Source: Streptococcus mitis
GTDB taxonomy: Bacteria > Bacillota > Bacilli > Lactobacillales > Streptococcaceae
NCBI RefSeq assembly: GCF_946190275.1
Contig: NZ_CAMHZQ010000019.1
Location: 1 to 39,586, forward strand
Length of the DNA: 39,586 nt
Reading direction: 5' to 3'
Part shown: piece by piece, positions 8,366 through 18,970 of the stretch
Layout: each line of letters begins with the position of its first letter
How positions within the stretch are numbered: the stretch's first letter is position 1
The notes under the pieces: model-generated
What the model was told of the DNA's origin: nothing
The model's database searches: none
Seen by the model: only the letters and a program-made list of their open reading frames with translations
Position numbers and translations under genes: made by a program

Positions 8366-11300
8366 TTATACTTTTACAACTTGAACCTCATCTTTACCGA
8401 GTAAAATCAAGTATTTGTCAATATTTTCAATCGAATAGGCTCGAGATAAAGCTTCTCCGTATAGGGCTAACTGACCACGATAGCGGTCTACGAGTTGACT
8501 TGGCTCATCATAACGGTCTGTCTTATAGTCGAACAGAATAATTTTGTCTTCATAAAGCAGATAGCCATCAAGGATACCACGGACAACAAAGTCTTCCTTA
8601 CTCTTTTGGTCTCGTTTGAGCATGGAGAAAGGTTGCTCGCGATAAAGATGGTTGGTATTAGCGAGAATTTCCTGACCGAGTGCTGTGTCAAAGAATGCAA
8701 GAATTTTAGCAAGATTAATTTTTTTCCTGACAGCTTGGCTGGTTTGAACTTGTTTGATAGTTTCTGTTAGGCTAGCGAGGGTTTGTTGCTGACTGAGGTC
8801 AATTCTCTGCATGAGTTCGTGGGTAGCACTACCAATCTCAGCTCCTGTTACCTTTTCTTTGGTTGAAAAATCTGGCAAATCAAAGCTAATTTTCTTGTCT
8901 ACTGACTGACCTTGACCTGCAATCTCGACACCTTCCATATCCATAACTGGTTCGTAGAATTTCTTGATTTGACTTGGGGTTTGAACACTAGGAAGTTCAA
9001 TGGCTGCACGGTGAAGAGTATTATAAACTTCTACTTCTTTCAGCATTTCAAGCGCTTCTTTAATGGTTTCTGACTGACGGTTATCTGCTTGAGAGCTATC
9101 TTGGAGAGGACTCTTGTTTTCCAATTGACCAATAGCTTCTCTAGTCAACTGGTCTTCGCCAACAAAACGATAGCTAAAGTTGAGATTGTCCTTGGCAAAC
9201 ACTTTGCTGATAGCCCACACCCAATCTTGGAAATTCTTGGCTTGCAGTCTAGTATTGCTATTTAGTTTCCCATTTTTAGCTGCTGGGTATTCCTTGACTT
9301 CCAGCTTTTCACGAGAACCCTTGCCGACAAGATAGAGCTTTTTCTCAGCCCTCGTCATAGCAACATAAAGGAGACGCATCTGCTCAGAATAACTTGCCAG
9401 CTGCAGTTCTTCCTCATTCTGCCTATAGGTCAGGCTAGGAATAGAGAGCTTGATGGTTTTAGGATAGTGATCTTCCACTGCTCCTGTCTCCATTTTAGCA
9501 ATATATTTGACACCAAGACCGTTTTTACGGCTGAGAATGACTTCTGACATAGAGTCTTGCTTGTTGAAATCTTGATCCATATTGAGAATAAAAACGTAAG
9601 GAAACTCCAGTCCTTTACTCTTGTGGATGGTCATGAGCTCTACTGCATCTTTTGGCGGTGCGACAGCCACGCTTGTCAAATCGTGCTGGGCTTCTAAAAC
9701 TTGGTTAATCATACCAATAAAACGTGACAAGCCTTTGAAATTACTCTTTTCAAACTGGTCAGCTCGCAGTGCTAGGGCATAGAGATTGGCCTGTCTAGCA
9801 GGGCCATTTGGCAAAGCTCCAACATAGTCATAATAAAAACGGTCGTTGTAAATCTTCCAAATCAGGTCATAGAGAGAGTGAGTTTTGGCATACAAGCGCC
9901 AAGAAGCCAAGATATCCATGAATTGCTTTAGTTTCTCAGCTAGAGCTGAGTGAATTAACTCTTTCTGACTTGTTGCCTGTTTTTGTGCATTAACCAGTTT
10001 CTCAAAGAGATTTTCTTGGACTTTGTCCTCTGCTTTCTGAAGGGATAAACGTGCCAACTCGTCCTCATCAAAGCCAAACATTGGAGACTTCATAAGGGCG
10101 ACCAAGGCATAGTCTTGAAGAGGATTGTGAATGACACGAAGAGTGTCTAGCATGACTTGCACTTCTAGGGATTGGAGATAATTGTTTTGCTCACCGTCTG
10201 TTTTGACAGGAATTCCATACTCAGACAGGGCGAGAAGAATCTGGTCATTACGACTGCGACTGGAGGTCAGAAGGGCAATTTCTTTAAAGGCAACACCTTG
10301 TTCCTGATGAAGTTTAAGGATTTCCTTGATAACTAAGCGCATTTCGCCTGTTAGTTTTGTGTCTGCTTGGTTATCTTCTTCCTCACCTGTGTCGTCCTTA
10401 TCGTAGAGGAAAAATTCCGCCTTGTTGTCGGGATTAGGAGTCGGTTTGCTATTGGCAAAAACAAGCTGGTGCATGTTATCATAGTTGATTTCGCCGACCT
10501 CTTGGTCCATAAGGCGTTCAAAAACATCATTGGTTGCTGATAGCACTTCTGAACTACTACGGAAATTTTCTTTGAGGAGAATCAGCTTGCCCTCTTTTGG
10601 ATTTTGCGCATAGCGTTGGAACTTTTCATTGAAAATCTGCGGATCTGCCTGACGGAAACGATAGATAGACTGCTTGATATCTCCCACCATAAAGCGATTG
10701 TGACCATTAGAAAGTAATTCCAGCATCCTTTCTTGAATATGGTTGGTATCCTGATACTCATCGACCATGACTTCATGGAAGCGATCCTGATAAGCATCAC
10801 GGACTTGCGAGAAATTCTCTAAAATCTCAATAGTATAATGACTGATATCAGCGAACTCAAAGGCATTTTCCTGGCGTTTACGCTGACGATAAGCCTCTAC
10901 AAAATCACTCATGAAGGTTTGGAAGGTCTTAGCTAGTTCCCATGTGTCTTGATGATAACGTTCTTGATAGTCGAGAATGGTTATCTGGTCTGACAGTTGT
11001 CCTAGTTTAGCAAACTGTGCCTTTCTTTCTTCGTTGTAGACATCAGCAAGAGGTTTCAAATCAGCCTTACGACTGGCATTAGTCAGAGATCGACCGTTTT
11101 TCTCTTTCGAAATTGCGACAACACGCGCAAGCACTGCCTGATAAGCCTGACTATCGGACTCCTGATTTAGGGAGCCAATTTCATCTAAAATCAACTGAAC
11201 ATTCTCTAGATAAGCAGCCTTTGGAAACTCCTTGGCATCACTATCCAGATGGTAACGGAAGAAACTTTCCAAGTCCCAAAGCGCCTGCTTGATTTGCTCA

Positions 11301-12016
11301 GTCAGTTTTTCTTTTTCACTGGTAAAATCAGCTTTTTCAAAGCCTTTTAGGAAAGACTCACTCAGCCATTTCTGAGGATTGCTGGTGGATTGGAGGAAGT
11401 CATAGATTTTATAGACTTGCTGGCGCAGCCCCCGTTCATCCTTGCCACGCCCTGCAAAGTTTTTCAGCAAATGACTAAAGGTCTCTTTCTGTTTGCCTTG
11501 GTAATGGGCTTCAAATACCTCATGAAAGACTTCGTTTTTTAGAAGGAGTTGCTCACTTTGGTTTTGTAAAATACGGAAATTAGGCGCAATATCAATCAGA
11601 TAGCCATGTTTACCAAGGAATTTTTGTGTGAAAGAGTCCATGGTTCCGATGGCAGAGTTGGGTAGGTCTGCCAACTGGCGACCCAAGTGTTGTTTTAGCT
11701 CGACATCATCCGTTTCTTGGATTTGTTGGCTGATTTTTTTCTCCAAGCGCTCCTTAAGTTCTGTGGCAGCCTTGACAGTAAAGGTTGAGATAAAGAGTTG
11801 AGAAATTTCGATACCACGTGCCAATTGGTCCAGAATACGCTCGGCCATGACAAAAGTCTTCCCAGAACCAGCTGATGCTGAGACTAGTATATTCTGACCA
11901 GAAGTGTAGATGGCTTCGATTTGCTCAGCGGTTTTCTTTTGTTCCTTGCTCGAATTTGCTTCTGCTTCTTGCAGTTTTTGAATTTCTTCCTCACTTAAAA
12001 AGGGAATAGGCCTCAT
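8366..12016 (-). CDS. rexA: ATP-dependent helicase/nuclease subunit A (AddA/RexA)
   Basis: Helicase-nuclease subunit of the RexAB (AddAB-type) complex, which resects double-strand breaks for RecA. The 1216-residue length fits the family. UvrD-type superfamily 1 motifs are in order: Walker [10 protein letters not shown] at 46-54, motif Ia region ISTFTVKAA, Walker B VDEYQDTN near 417, motif IV region [11 protein letters not shown], motif [12 protein letters not shown] near 796-806, and motif [17 protein letters not shown] near 881. The C-terminal RecB-like nuclease has [20 protein letters not shown] near 1147-1168, with its D and DxK catalytic residues. The ATG overlaps the rexB stop (ATGA), so the two are translationally coupled. 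Confidence 0.96.
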   Translation of the reverse strand: MRPIPFLSEEEIQKLQEAEANSSKEQKKTAEQIEAIYTSGQNILVSASAGSGKTFVMAERILDQLARGIEISQLFISTFTVKAATELKERLEKKISQQIQETDDVELKQHLGRQLADLPNSAIGTMDSFTQKFLGKHGYLIDIAPNFRILQNQSEQLLLKNEVFHEVFEAHYQGKQKETFSHLLKNFAGRGKDERGLRQQVYKIYDFLQSTSNPQKWLSESFLKGFEKADFTSEKEKLTEQIKQALWDLESFFRYHLDSDAKEFPKAAYLENVQLILDEIGSLNQESDSQAYQAVLARVVAISKEKNGRSLTNASRKADLKPLADVYNEERKAQFAKLGQLSDQITILDYQERYHQDTWELAKTFQTFMSDFVEAYRQRKRQENAFEFADISHYTIEILENFSQVRDAYQDRFHEVMVDEYQDTNHIQERMLELLSNGHNRFMVGDIKQSIYRFRQADPQIFNEKFQRYAQNPKEGKLILLKENFRSSSEVLSATNDVFERLMDQEVGEINYDNMHQLVFANSKPTPNPDNKAEFFLYDKDDTGEEEDNQADTKLTGEMRLVIKEILKLHQEQGVAFKEIALLTSSRSRNDQILLALSEYGIPVKTDGEQNNYLQSLEVQVMLDTLRVIHNPLQDYALVALMKSPMFGFDEDELARLSLQKAEDKVQENLFEKLVNAQKQATSQKELIHSALAEKLKQFMDILASWRLYAKTHSLYDLIWKIYNDRFYYDYVGALPNGPARQANLYALALRADQFEKSNFKGLSRFIGMINQVLEAQHDLTSVAVAPPKDAVELMTIHKSKGLEFPYVFILNMDQDFNKQDSMSEVILSRKNGLGVKYIAKMETGAVEDHYPKTIKLSIPSLTYRQNEEELQLASYSEQMRLLYVAMTRAEKKLYLVGKGSREKLEVKEYPAAKNGKLNSNTRLQAKNFQDWVWAISKVFAKDNLNFSYRFVGEDQLTREAIGQLENKSPLQDSSQADNRQSETIKEALEMLKEVEVYNTLHRAAIELPSVQTPSQIKKFYEPVMDMEGVEIAGQGQSVDKKISFDLPDFSTKEKVTGAEIGSATHELMQRIDLSQQQTLASLTETIKQVQTSQAVRKKINLAKILAFFDTALGQEILANTNHLYREQPFSMLKRDQKSKEDFVVRGILDGYLLYEDKIILFDYKTDRYDEPSQLVDRYRGQLALYGEALSRAYSIENIDKYLILLGKDEVQVVKV

Positions 12017-15000
12017 CGATTCAACTCCTCTCTTATTTTTTCAAACCAAGCTTGCTTGAGTTTTTCTCCGACCAGACGTTTGCCGTCAGCCAAGTCTAAC
12101 TTCTCTAGGAAACGGGCTTGACCCAAGTGGTAATTGGCTTCAAATCCTGTGATGGCTTGGTGTTGCTGGACGTATGGGGCAATACTTCTGCCATTTTCGG
12201 TATAAGGATTAATGGCGAACTGGCCTGCTAAAATCTTCTCAGCTGCTTTCTTGTAAAGATGGGAATTGTAGTCCAGTAGGAGCTGGAATTCCTCATCCGT
12301 CAGCTGATTGGACTTGTTTTTGTTGTAAAATTCGCCCAAATGACTGCTTTCTTTTTCTAAAAAGATGCCTTGGTATTTCATAGATTTGCTGGCTTCTACT
12401 ACTGCACCTGCCAGACTTTTAACGGCCATCAGAGATTGGACGGGCTCAGCCATTTCCAAGTACATAGCGCCGAAAAAGTTCTGCTCCCCTTCCTTTTTAA
12501 GGGCAGCAAGATAGGTTGGTAGTTGGGAATTGAGCCCATTAAAGAAATTCGGAAACTGGAACTGGGTCAAACTAGACTTGTAGTCTACCACTCCAATCGC
12601 TCCATCAGCTTTCAATCGGTCAATGCGGTCAACCTTACCTCGTACAAAGACACTGCGACCATTGTCCAATTGAATAAAGGCTTGGTCTTTACCGCCAAAA
12701 TTCGCTTCCTCTTTGATGGTTTCAATAGCTGGATTGTGTCGGAGAATGTGGCCAGTCGTCCGTGCAACATCAAGCAAAACTTCCTTGGTAAACTGGGCTT
12801 CCAAACTTTCCTGATAAATAGCCTCAAATTCGCGTTCTTGACTGGTTTCGTGGATAGCTTGTTCTAGACGTTTGTCAAAGGAATCTTCGTTAGGCAACTG
12901 CAAGGCGCGTTCAAAAATGCGGTGTAAGAAATTCCCATGACTACGAGCATCTGGACGCAGGCGTAATTCTTCTTGCAAGCCTAAAACGTAGCGAAGAAAA
13001 TAACTGTATTCATTGCGGTAAAACTCCGTCAAACCGGAGGTAGACAGGTAAAACTCCTGATCAGTAGGATAGAGAGCTTGTAAGGTATCCTTATCCAACT
13101 GCTTACTGCTTGGACTGGTTGGGAGGGCTGGATTTTCCAGACCTTGCTGGTCTAGTTTTTTACCCATGACACGCGCCAAAACTTTAATAAATGTCAAATC
13201 TTGCTCAGTCTCACTCATCTCGCCCTGCTGGTGATAGGCAACCAGACTAGACAAAAGACTGTGATATGACCCCATATCTTCCTTAGATAGCCCTTTGTGA
13301 TTCAACCTCTTCTCTCTCCGCCTAAATCCCAAATGGACCAGCTCTTGCAGATAGGCTGACTCCTTACTTTCACTTTCATTAAAAAGGCTTGGAGCCGACA
13401 AAACCAACTGCTTACGAGCAGAATTGACCAAGGAAAGCATAGTATAGCGATTTTTCTTGAGGTTTTCACTGCTGGCAATCTGCAATTGCGTTCCCTCTTC
13501 AGTCGTTTGGTTTAAATTTTGTCTTTCTTCATCTGTCAAAAGGCTGGTATTCTGCGCGATTTTTGGTAAACTGTCCTGAGTTAGCCCAATGGCGTAGACA
13601 AAGTCAGAAGTCAGTGGTGCAATCAAATCGTAACTCTGCACCAGAACGGTGCCCACTGTCGCTGGAATGGTACGGTATTGGGACAAACTCATTCCAGAAT
13701 GGAGCAAGGCTAAGAAGTCTTCTAGACTAACCTGTGAACCAGCAAAAACGGTCGCAAATTGTTCTAAAACATGACAGAAAGCCTTCCAAACTTCGGCTTG
13801 TCTTTCCTGTTCTAGGGCTTCCATGGTGGCTGTTAAGTCTTGCAACTGCTTAGTCACCGCTCCTTCTTTTAGAAAAGAGTTCCACTTTTGCAAGAGATTT
13901 TCAGCCTTCTGCTTTCGGCTAGCAAAGAGGGTTTCAAGAGGTGTTAAAATACGCAGACGAAGAGCATTTAAACGTTCCAGATTAAATTTTCCATGGTGGG
14001 ATTTGGTAAAGGTTTGCTGAAAGGCTGGCAAGCCATTGATACCAAGATAGCGGATATATTGCTCAAAAGCATCAATATCAGCTTGACTAAGGTCGGTATA
14101 CAAACCTGTTCTGAGGAGGTTAATCAAATCTTCCTGACGGAAACGATAGCGTTTCAAAGCTAAAATAGATTCGACAAACTGTGTCAAAGGGTGGTGAGCC
14201 ATGGATTCGCTTCTACCAAGATAGAAAGGAATCTGATACTGGTCAAAAATGGTTTTGAGAGATAACTGATAAGAAGCTACATCGCCCAAGAGAATACGAA
14301 AATGCTTGTAGCTCAGGTCTGAGTTCTCATGTAATTTCTGACGAATGCTGCGGGCTACTAACTCCAACTCCTCCTTTTGTGTCAAACAAGACCAGATTTG
14401 TAAGTTTTCACGGTCCTTATCATCTAAATCAATTGTTAATTCTGAAAAGTCATAAGAAGACTCCAGCAAACGAGAGGCCTTGTCAAAACTATCCATCTTC
14501 TCATGAGTTTGAGAACAGTCCTGAGCAGACGTTTGGTATTTAGAGGCTAGATGATGGAGAAACTCCACACTGGCTTGGTATAGATTTCCCTCGCTAAAAG
14601 GGCTAGTATAAGCTTTCTTACTAGCATAGGCTCCAATGACAATCTCAACACCCTTGCCGTGAACTAGGTCCACAATCCGCTCTTCCTCAGCAGAAAAACG
14701 AGTAAATCCATCAATAACCAAGGCGATTTGAGTAAAATCACTACTAACTTTGTCATTCACAATAGCCTCAATCAAATGGGATAACTGACTTCCTTGAGCC
14801 AACTGACCCTGATTAAGATAGGCCGTTACTTTCTCAAAAATCAAGACTAAATCGGCCCTCTTGTCCTCATCCGTCAAACTCTCCAAGTCCAAAAAACTCA
14901 TCTGAGCCTTGGTCATTTCGTGATACAATTCAATCAACTGCTGGATAAACTGAGGATCCTGCTTAATCGCACCATAAACACGTAAGTCTTTGGGATCAAG

Positions 15001-15288
15001 TTCAGCAAGACATCTGTAAAAGGCCATCCCAAGACCAATATCATCAAGACTGGTCTTGGCAGGCAAGTCATTCAAGACTAGGTAACGAGCCATTTGAGCA
15101 AAGCGCGTGACGGTAATCGCAAAAGAAGCCTGCTGGGACAAGCATTCCAGCACAGCGCGTTCCTTTTCAAAAGAAAGAGAGTTGGGAGCGATGTAGAAGA
15201 CCCGCTTGCCCGCGGCAACTAGCTCCTCCGCCTCTCTGGTTAGAATTTCTGTCAAAGAAGTCCGAATATCAGTATAAAGTAATTTCAT
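12013..15288 (-). CDS. rexB: ATP-dependent nuclease subunit B (AddB/RexB)
   Basis: Partner of RexA in the break-resecting helicase-nuclease. I chose the start at 15288 ([12 protein letters not shown]) because GAGG lies 5 bases before it, and the resulting 1091 residues match the pneumococcal protein as I recall it. An upstream in-frame ATG at 15312 (MKNSNEAE) has no ribosome binding site and falls where transcription should begin. The N-terminus lacks a Walker A loop ([11 protein letters not shown] stands there), so this subunit probably does not hydrolyse ATP. The C-terminus has a RecB-like nuclease (KVDRIDRL ... IGVVDYKSS). No cysteines are present in the C-terminal half, so the iron-sulphur cluster of Bacillus AddB is absent, as expected for the RexB subtype. 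It is first in the rexB-rexA-388aa operon. Confidence 0.95.
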   Translation of the reverse strand: MKLLYTDIRTSLTEILTREAEELVAAGKRVFYIAPNSLSFEKERAVLECLSQQASFAITVTRFAQMARYLVLNDLPAKTSLDDIGLGMAFYRCLAELDPKDLRVYGAIKQDPQFIQQLIELYHEMTKAQMSFLDLESLTDEDKRADLVLIFEKVTAYLNQGQLAQGSQLSHLIEAIVNDKVSSDFTQIALVIDGFTRFSAEEERIVDLVHGKGVEIVIGAYASKKAYTSPFSEGNLYQASVEFLHHLASKYQTSAQDCSQTHEKMDSFDKASRLLESSYDFSELTIDLDDKDRENLQIWSCLTQKEELELVARSIRQKLHENSDLSYKHFRILLGDVASYQLSLKTIFDQYQIPFYLGRSESMAHHPLTQFVESILALKRYRFRQEDLINLLRTGLYTDLSQADIDAFEQYIRYLGINGLPAFQQTFTKSHHGKFNLERLNALRLRILTPLETLFASRKQKAENLLQKWNSFLKEGAVTKQLQDLTATMEALEQERQAEVWKAFCHVLEQFATVFAGSQVSLEDFLALLHSGMSLSQYRTIPATVGTVLVQSYDLIAPLTSDFVYAIGLTQDSLPKIAQNTSLLTDEERQNLNQTTEEGTQLQIASSENLKKNRYTMLSLVNSARKQLVLSAPSLFNESESKESAYLQELVHLGFRRREKRLNHKGLSKEDMGSYHSLLSSLVAYHQQGEMSETEQDLTFIKVLARVMGKKLDQQGLENPALPTSPSSKQLDKDTLQALYPTDQEFYLSTSGLTEFYRNEYSYFLRYVLGLQEELRLRPDARSHGNFLHRIFERALQLPNEDSFDKRLEQAIHETSQEREFEAIYQESLEAQFTKEVLLDVARTTGHILRHNPAIETIKEEANFGGKDQAFIQLDNGRSVFVRGKVDRIDRLKADGAIGVVDYKSSLTQFQFPNFFNGLNSQLPTYLAALKKEGEQNFFGAMYLEMAEPVQSLMAVKSLAGAVVEASKSMKYQGIFLEKESSHLGEFYNKNKSNQLTDEEFQLLLDYNSHLYKKAAEKILAGQFAINPYTENGRSIAPYVQQHQAITGFEANYHLGQARFLEKLDLADGKRLVGEKLKQAWFEKIREELNR

Positions 15289-15320
15289 CTCAGCCTCGTT
15301 GGAATTTTTCATTATCTTTT

Positions 15321-15329
15321 ATTATACCA
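15321..15329 (-). promoter_or_regulatory. Extended -10 promoter of rexB
   Basis: TGGTATAAT on the minus strand at 15329-15321, a perfect extended -10. No -35 box at normal spacing; TTGCTT lies 13 bases upstream of the TG element's hexamer, too near. Predicted start of transcription is about 15314, right at the upstream ATG. Confidence 0.6.
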
Positions 15330-15385
15330 TTTTTTAATTAAGCAATCCTGTAAATAATCAGTTCTTGCTCATTTGTTGAAAAGAA

Positions 15386-15407
15386 AATGCCGGAAAATTC
15401 CGACATT
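15386..15407 (-). terminator. Terminator of the CPBP-family gene
   Basis: Minus-strand hairpin TGTCGGAA/TTCCGGCA with one G-U pair, followed by TTTTCTTTT. It lies 11 bp after the stop of the upstream gene and also separates it from the rexB promoter. Confidence 0.65.
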
Positions 15408-15418
15408 GTTTTAGTAAG

Positions 15419-16090
15419 CTAACTTCCTGAAAATAGGAGTAACCACAAGTTCCAGAAGGCTGTAATATTGATGAGGATATGAACCACTATTGGATAGCAG
15501 AGAGTTTTTGTCATGCGATACAATAGAGCCAAAATAAGACCTCCACTAGCATAAATGAAAAAGGCAAGAGGTGTTAAAGCGAAATTGATATGAATACAAC
15601 CGAAAATAATAGCAGAAAGCAAGACATCTCCGTACCAAGGTGAATTTTTGAAAAAGGTTGTCATAAGCACACCGCGATAAATCAATTCCTCAGAAATAGG
15701 GCCGATGAAACAAACTAAGAGCAAGAAATAGGGAAACTCCTGTCGCCCCATCATTTCTATCGTTTCATTCAAAGAAATTTGATTCGAAGACGAGGGTATG
15801 AAATAAGACAAGAGGAAGTCGGACATATACGAAATGATGTAGCCCAGTAAAAGGTAGATAAAGTACCTCAACTGCCACTTGAAATGAAAAGTTTTCTTTC
15901 CTGAAAAAACTAGTAGATAGATAACTGCTGACAAAAGAACTCCACTCTCCATCAAAAGCAGAATCTGAAAAAATTCACGACTTGCTGGTAGATAGGGCTT
16001 TGCGAGGTGATTGAAAACTTTCCAAAACCAAGTTGATTTGTAAAAAATTAAGGACAATGCTAGTAAAATCTGAATAATCCGTTTTTTCAT
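15419..16090 (-). CDS. CPBP-family intramembrane metalloprotease (CAAX protease-like)
   Basis: A 223-residue membrane protein with about six to seven hydrophobic segments, starting at an ATG behind AGAGGA. The Abi/CPBP signature is complete: EE at 134-135 and R139 in ISEELIYRGVLM, H167 in FGCIHINFA, and H204 with N208 in VVHILIN, which together form the metal-dependent active site of the type II CAAX prenyl protease family. In streptococci such proteins are often found by bacteriocin loci or anchored-protein pathways, but there is no bacteriocin gene nearby and no isoprenylation is expected, so the substrate is unknown. It is a single-gene unit with its own terminator. Confidence 0.85.
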   Translation of the reverse strand: MKKRIIQILLALSLIFYKSTWFWKVFNHLAKPYLPASREFFQILLLMESGVLLSAVIYLLVFSGKKTFHFKWQLRYFIYLLLGYIISYMSDFLLSYFIPSSSNQISLNETIEMMGRQEFPYFLLLVCFIGPISEELIYRGVLMTTFFKNSPWYGDVLLSAIIFGCIHINFALTPLAFFIYASGGLILALLYRMTKTLCYPIVVHILINITAFWNLWLLLFSGS

Positions 16091-16158
16091 ATTAAATCCT
16101 CTGTTTTTCTTGACTAGCTTATTGAATATAATGGTTTGCTTAATTGAATCACAAGTTT

Positions 16159-16167
16159 AGTATAGCA
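16159..16167 (-). promoter_or_regulatory. Possible extended -10 promoter of the CPBP gene
   Basis: TGCTATACT on the minus strand, about 70 bases before the gene start. No convincing -35 hexamer at 16-18 bases. Confidence 0.4.
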
Positions 16168-16270
16168 TATCTTTTCGAAATATCCTCTTCCAATCATAAA
16201 TTGTCATCAAAACATCCTAAACTGTAAAATCAGTTAGTCCTACCCTTTTACCAATTTCTTCTCCAAAATA

Positions 16271-16279
16271 TGATATAAT
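16271..16279 (+). promoter_or_regulatory. Extended -10 promoter of the HAD phosphatase gene
   Basis: TGATATAAT at 16271-16279, 28 bases before the ATG and followed by GAAGGAAG as ribosome binding site. No good -35 box. Confidence 0.55.
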
Positions 16280-16307
16280 AATACAAAAAGATAAAGAAGG
16301 AAGTCTT

Positions 16308-17117
16308 ATGATTAAACTACTAGCCTTGGATATGGACGGAACCCTCCTCAATGAAGCCAAGGAAATCCCACAAGCTCACATTACTGCTATTCACCAAGCT
16401 ATCGAAAAAGGTGTCAAACTTGTTCTCTGTACGGGTCGCCCGCTTTTCGGTGTCCTCCCCTACTATCAAAAACTGGGGCTTGGCCTCCAGAATGAGTATG
16501 TTATTGTTAACAACGGTTGCTCAACTCACCAGACAAGTTATTGGAGTCTGGTTGACTGGCAAGAACTTAGTCCAGCAGACATCGAATACCTCTATGACCT
16601 AGCTGAAAAAAGTGATGTTCAGTTGACTCTTTTTGATGAGGAACATTATTTTGTCCTCGGTGGTAAGCCTAATGAAATCATTCAAAATGATGCCAAGCTA
16701 GTCTTTTCAGACCTGACAGAAATTTCCCTTGAGGAAGCAACTAGTGGCAAGTATCGCATGTTCCAAGGTATGTTTTTGGGAACAAAAGAGCAAACAGATG
16801 ATTTTGAAGAGCGTTTTGCTACAGAACTCTGTCAACGATTCAGTGGCGTTCGTTCGCAACCTGTCATTTATGAAGCCATGCCACTTGGAACGACAAAGGC
16901 TACTGCTCTTTCTCGACTAGCTGAGATTTTGAAGATTGAGCCATCAGAAATCATGGCCATGGGCGATGCCAATAACGATATCGAAATGCTCCAGTTTGCA
17001 GGACTTGGCATTGCAATGGGAAATGCCAGCGATTATGTCAAATCTCTTGCGGATGCCGTTACAGCCAGCAACGAAGAAGACGGCGTTGCGCGTGCCATTG
17101 AGAAATATATTTTATAA
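16308..17117 (+). CDS. Cof-type HAD-superfamily (IIB) sugar-phosphatase
   Basis: A 269-residue cytosolic phosphatase of the Cof/YidA group, which removes phosphate from sugar phosphates and similar metabolites. Motif I is LDMDGTLL with nucleophile D8 and acid/base D10. Motif II is VLCTGRP. A C2-type cap follows. Then come the conserved Lys in GTTKATAL and motif III/IV GDANNDIEML near 219-228, where the aspartates bind magnesium. The start is supported by GAAGGAAG nine bases upstream. It is a single gene with its own promoter and a terminator right after it. The exact substrate cannot be told from sequence. Confidence 0.9.
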   Translation: MIKLLALDMDGTLLNEAKEIPQAHITAIHQAIEKGVKLVLCTGRPLFGVLPYYQKLGLGLQNEYVIVNNGCSTHQTSYWSLVDWQELSPADIEYLYDLAEKSDVQLTLFDEEHYFVLGGKPNEIIQNDAKLVFSDLTEISLEEATSGKYRMFQGMFLGTKEQTDDFEERFATELCQRFSGVRSQPVIYEAMPLGTTKATALSRLAEILKIEPSEIMAMGDANNDIEMLQFAGLGIAMGNASDYVKSLADAVTASNEEDGVARAIEKYIL

Positions 17118-17125
17118 TTAAGAAG

Positions 17126-17149
17126 CCCAGTTCATGTCAACTGGGTTTT
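17126..17149 (+). terminator. Terminator of the HAD phosphatase gene
   Basis: CCCAGTT at 17126-17132 pairs with AACTGGG at 17139-17145 around a 6-base loop, followed by TTTTG. Starts 8 bp past the stop. Confidence 0.75.
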
Positions 17150-17170
17150 GATATTTAAGAATTCTTAAAA

Positions 17171-17225
17171 CTTTAGAAACTCTTTAGAAATCCTTGAGCT
17201 TTCTTTGATTTCTATGCTTTATACT
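17171..17225 (+). promoter_or_regulatory. Direct-repeat operator and weak promoter of the ABC-2 transporter genes
   Basis: CTTTAGAAA occurs at 17171-17179 and again at 17182-17190, an 11-base phase, i.e. one helical turn, which is the usual layout of OmpR-type regulator sites. It sits just upstream of TTGAGC (17194-17199) and TATACT (17220-17225). The -35/-10 spacing of 20 bases is too long for good basal activity, which fits a promoter needing an activator. Binding by the adjacent response regulator is inference. Confidence 0.45.
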
Positions 17226-17258
17226 AAAGTTAACAAAATAAATCAAAAGGAGAGAATC

Positions 17259-18167
17259 ATGAAAACAGTACTTGACATTCATGGATTGTCCAAAAACTTT
17301 GACAAACAAGCTATTCTTCAGGATCTTCATCTAACGATAAGAGAGGGAGATATTTATGGACTTATTGGGAAGAACGGAGCTGGGAAGACCACATTGATAA
17401 AAATCATTACGCAACTACTCTTTGCAGATAAAGGGACTGTTTCCCTCTTCTCTAGCCAAACGAAAAATGAGTGGACCAAGGCTCTATCTCGAGTAGGTTC
17501 AGTGATCGAATCACCTGTAGCTCATAATCACTTAACAGCCTACCAAAATCTGAAATATTACTGTATGATTCGGCATATTCCAAATGCTGATCAAGTCATT
17601 CGAGAAACACTGGACTATGTAGGTTTGTCCGATACAGGTAAAAAAGTCTTTCGAGATTTCTCTCTGGGAATGAAGCAAAGACTTGGCATCGCTATTGCCC
17701 TTCTATCCAAACCAGACTTCCTGATTTTAGATGAACCTATCAATGGACTTGATCCAATCGGTATCAAAGAATTTCGTCTGATGATTCAACGGCTCAATCA
17801 AGAAAAAGGGATCACCATTCTCATCTCTAGCCATATCTTGTCAGAACTCTATCTCGTAGCAAATCGCTTTGGTATTTTAGATCAAGGTAAGATTATCCGT
17901 GAAATCAGCAAAGCTGAATTTGAAACACTAAGTGAGGATTATATTGTGCTTAAGACAGCTGATAAAGAGAAAGCTTGCCAAGTATTGAAAGAACAAATCC
18001 AGCTCCAGTTCAAGGTTGTTAATTCAGAAAACGAAATCCACATTTTTGGTCAGGAACAAGATGTCAAACAGATTCTTAAGAAATTAACCTTAGCAGATGT
18101 CGCTATTGACGAGATTTACTACGCCCGTCAAAACCTAGAAGAATACTTCACTCAATTGGTAGAATAG
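17259..18167 (+). CDS. ABC transporter ATP-binding protein (ABC-2 / bacitracin-lantibiotic type)
   Basis: A 302-residue ATPase. I set the start at 17259 (MKTVLDIHGLSK) because AAAAGGAGAG precedes it; an in-frame TTG 54 bases upstream has no such site and lies before the predicted start of transcription. Walker A is GKNGAGKTT at 37-45, the signature is FSLGMKQRLGIA, and Walker B is FLILDEPING, followed by the SSHILSEL switch region. The 70-residue C-terminal extension is typical of ATPases that partner ABC-2 exporters for bacitracin or lantibiotic-type peptides. The permease follows 10 bp downstream, and a sensor kinase/regulator pair converges on this module, so export of or defence against a peptide is plausible but unproven. 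Confidence 0.88.
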   Translation: MKTVLDIHGLSKNFDKQAILQDLHLTIREGDIYGLIGKNGAGKTTLIKIITQLLFADKGTVSLFSSQTKNEWTKALSRVGSVIESPVAHNHLTAYQNLKYYCMIRHIPNADQVIRETLDYVGLSDTGKKVFRDFSLGMKQRLGIAIALLSKPDFLILDEPINGLDPIGIKEFRLMIQRLNQEKGITILISSHILSELYLVANRFGILDQGKIIREISKAEFETLSEDYIVLKTADKEKACQVLKEQIQLQFKVVNSENEIHIFGQEQDVKQILKKLTLADVAIDEIYYARQNLEEYFTQLVE

Positions 18168-18177
18168 GAGGAAAATC

Positions 18178-18930
18178 ATGATACATACCATTCAAGCAGA
18201 CTTTTACCGTCTTTTCCGTTCCAAAGGATTCTGGATTACAGAGTTCATTCTCTTTTCTCTCATGCTAATGGGCGCAAGTATTGGAGCTACTGGCCATCTG
18301 ATGGCAATCCAGACAGAAGAGCCAGAAATTCCAACCCATGGTTGGGACGGTGTACAAGCCCTGATTAATGCATCTAGTCAAGGTTCAAACCTCGTTTTTC
18401 TCTGTATTATTCTAACTTGCCTCGTTCTCGGTGTTGATTTAATCGGAAAGCTCTATAAAAATAGTTTGACAGTAGGTGTTTCACGTACAGAGTTTTTCCT
18501 TGCCAAAGCCTTTGTAGTAGCTTGTATTGCACTTTTGCAACTTATCATCAGCCTTGTGATTGCCTTTATTCCAGCAACTATCTTAAATGGATTTGGAACC
18601 ATGCCTGATGGCTTTATTGGTAATCTACTGATAACCATTTCCCTTCAATTGCTTTGCCTCCTTGCTTGGCTTTCCATTGTTTCCTTCATCCTCTATGTTA
18701 GTCATTCTTATCTTGCAGTATTTATTGGTTATTTGGTCAGCTCTATCTTACTTTCTATGCCAATGCTCATCTTCCCAAGTATCAAAATTTTGCCATATTT
18801 ATCACTACAGTTTGCCTATGCTATGACTGCTAATAGTGAATCCATTTTCTATACACTTATAATTAGCTTAGCTGTTATTCTAATCTTTAATCTAAGTGGA
18901 CTGGCAGTTTTCAAAAAGAAAAGTCTATAA
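18178..18930 (+). CDS. ABC-2 type permease, partner of the preceding ATPase
   Basis: A 250-residue integral membrane protein with six predicted hydrophobic segments (about 18-40, 75-95, 105-130, 140-165, 175-195, 225-245), as in lantibiotic-immunity and bacitracin-type ABC-2 permeases. Its short N-terminal sequence (MIHTIQADFYRLFRSKGFW) is typical of the family. AGGAGGAAA lies before the ATG. It forms one transporter with the upstream ATPase; no second permease gene is present, so it probably works as a homodimer. It ends at a bidirectional terminator. Confidence 0.85.
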   Translation: MIHTIQADFYRLFRSKGFWITEFILFSLMLMGASIGATGHLMAIQTEEPEIPTHGWDGVQALINASSQGSNLVFLCIILTCLVLGVDLIGKLYKNSLTVGVSRTEFFLAKAFVVACIALLQLIISLVIAFIPATILNGFGTMPDGFIGNLLITISLQLLCLLAWLSIVSFILYVSHSYLAVFIGYLVSSILLSMPMLIFPSIKILPYLSLQFAYAMTANSESIFYTLIISLAVILIFNLSGLAVFKKKSL

Positions 18931-18936
18931 AAAATG

Positions 18937-18961
18937 ACCTCCTCTAGCCTACAGAGGAGGT
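18937..18961. terminator. Bidirectional terminator between transporter and kinase genes
   Basis: ACCTCCTCT at 18937-18945 pairs with AGAGGAGGT at 18953-18961. T-runs follow on both strands, and it serves the converging genes on either side. Confidence 0.85.
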
Positions 18962-18970
18962 TTCTTTTTG

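Noticed and set aside
17205..17258. Longer N-terminus for the ABC-2 ATPase (TTG start)
   Set aside because: It lies upstream of the -10 box and has no ribosome site, while ATG 17259 has AAAAGGAG.
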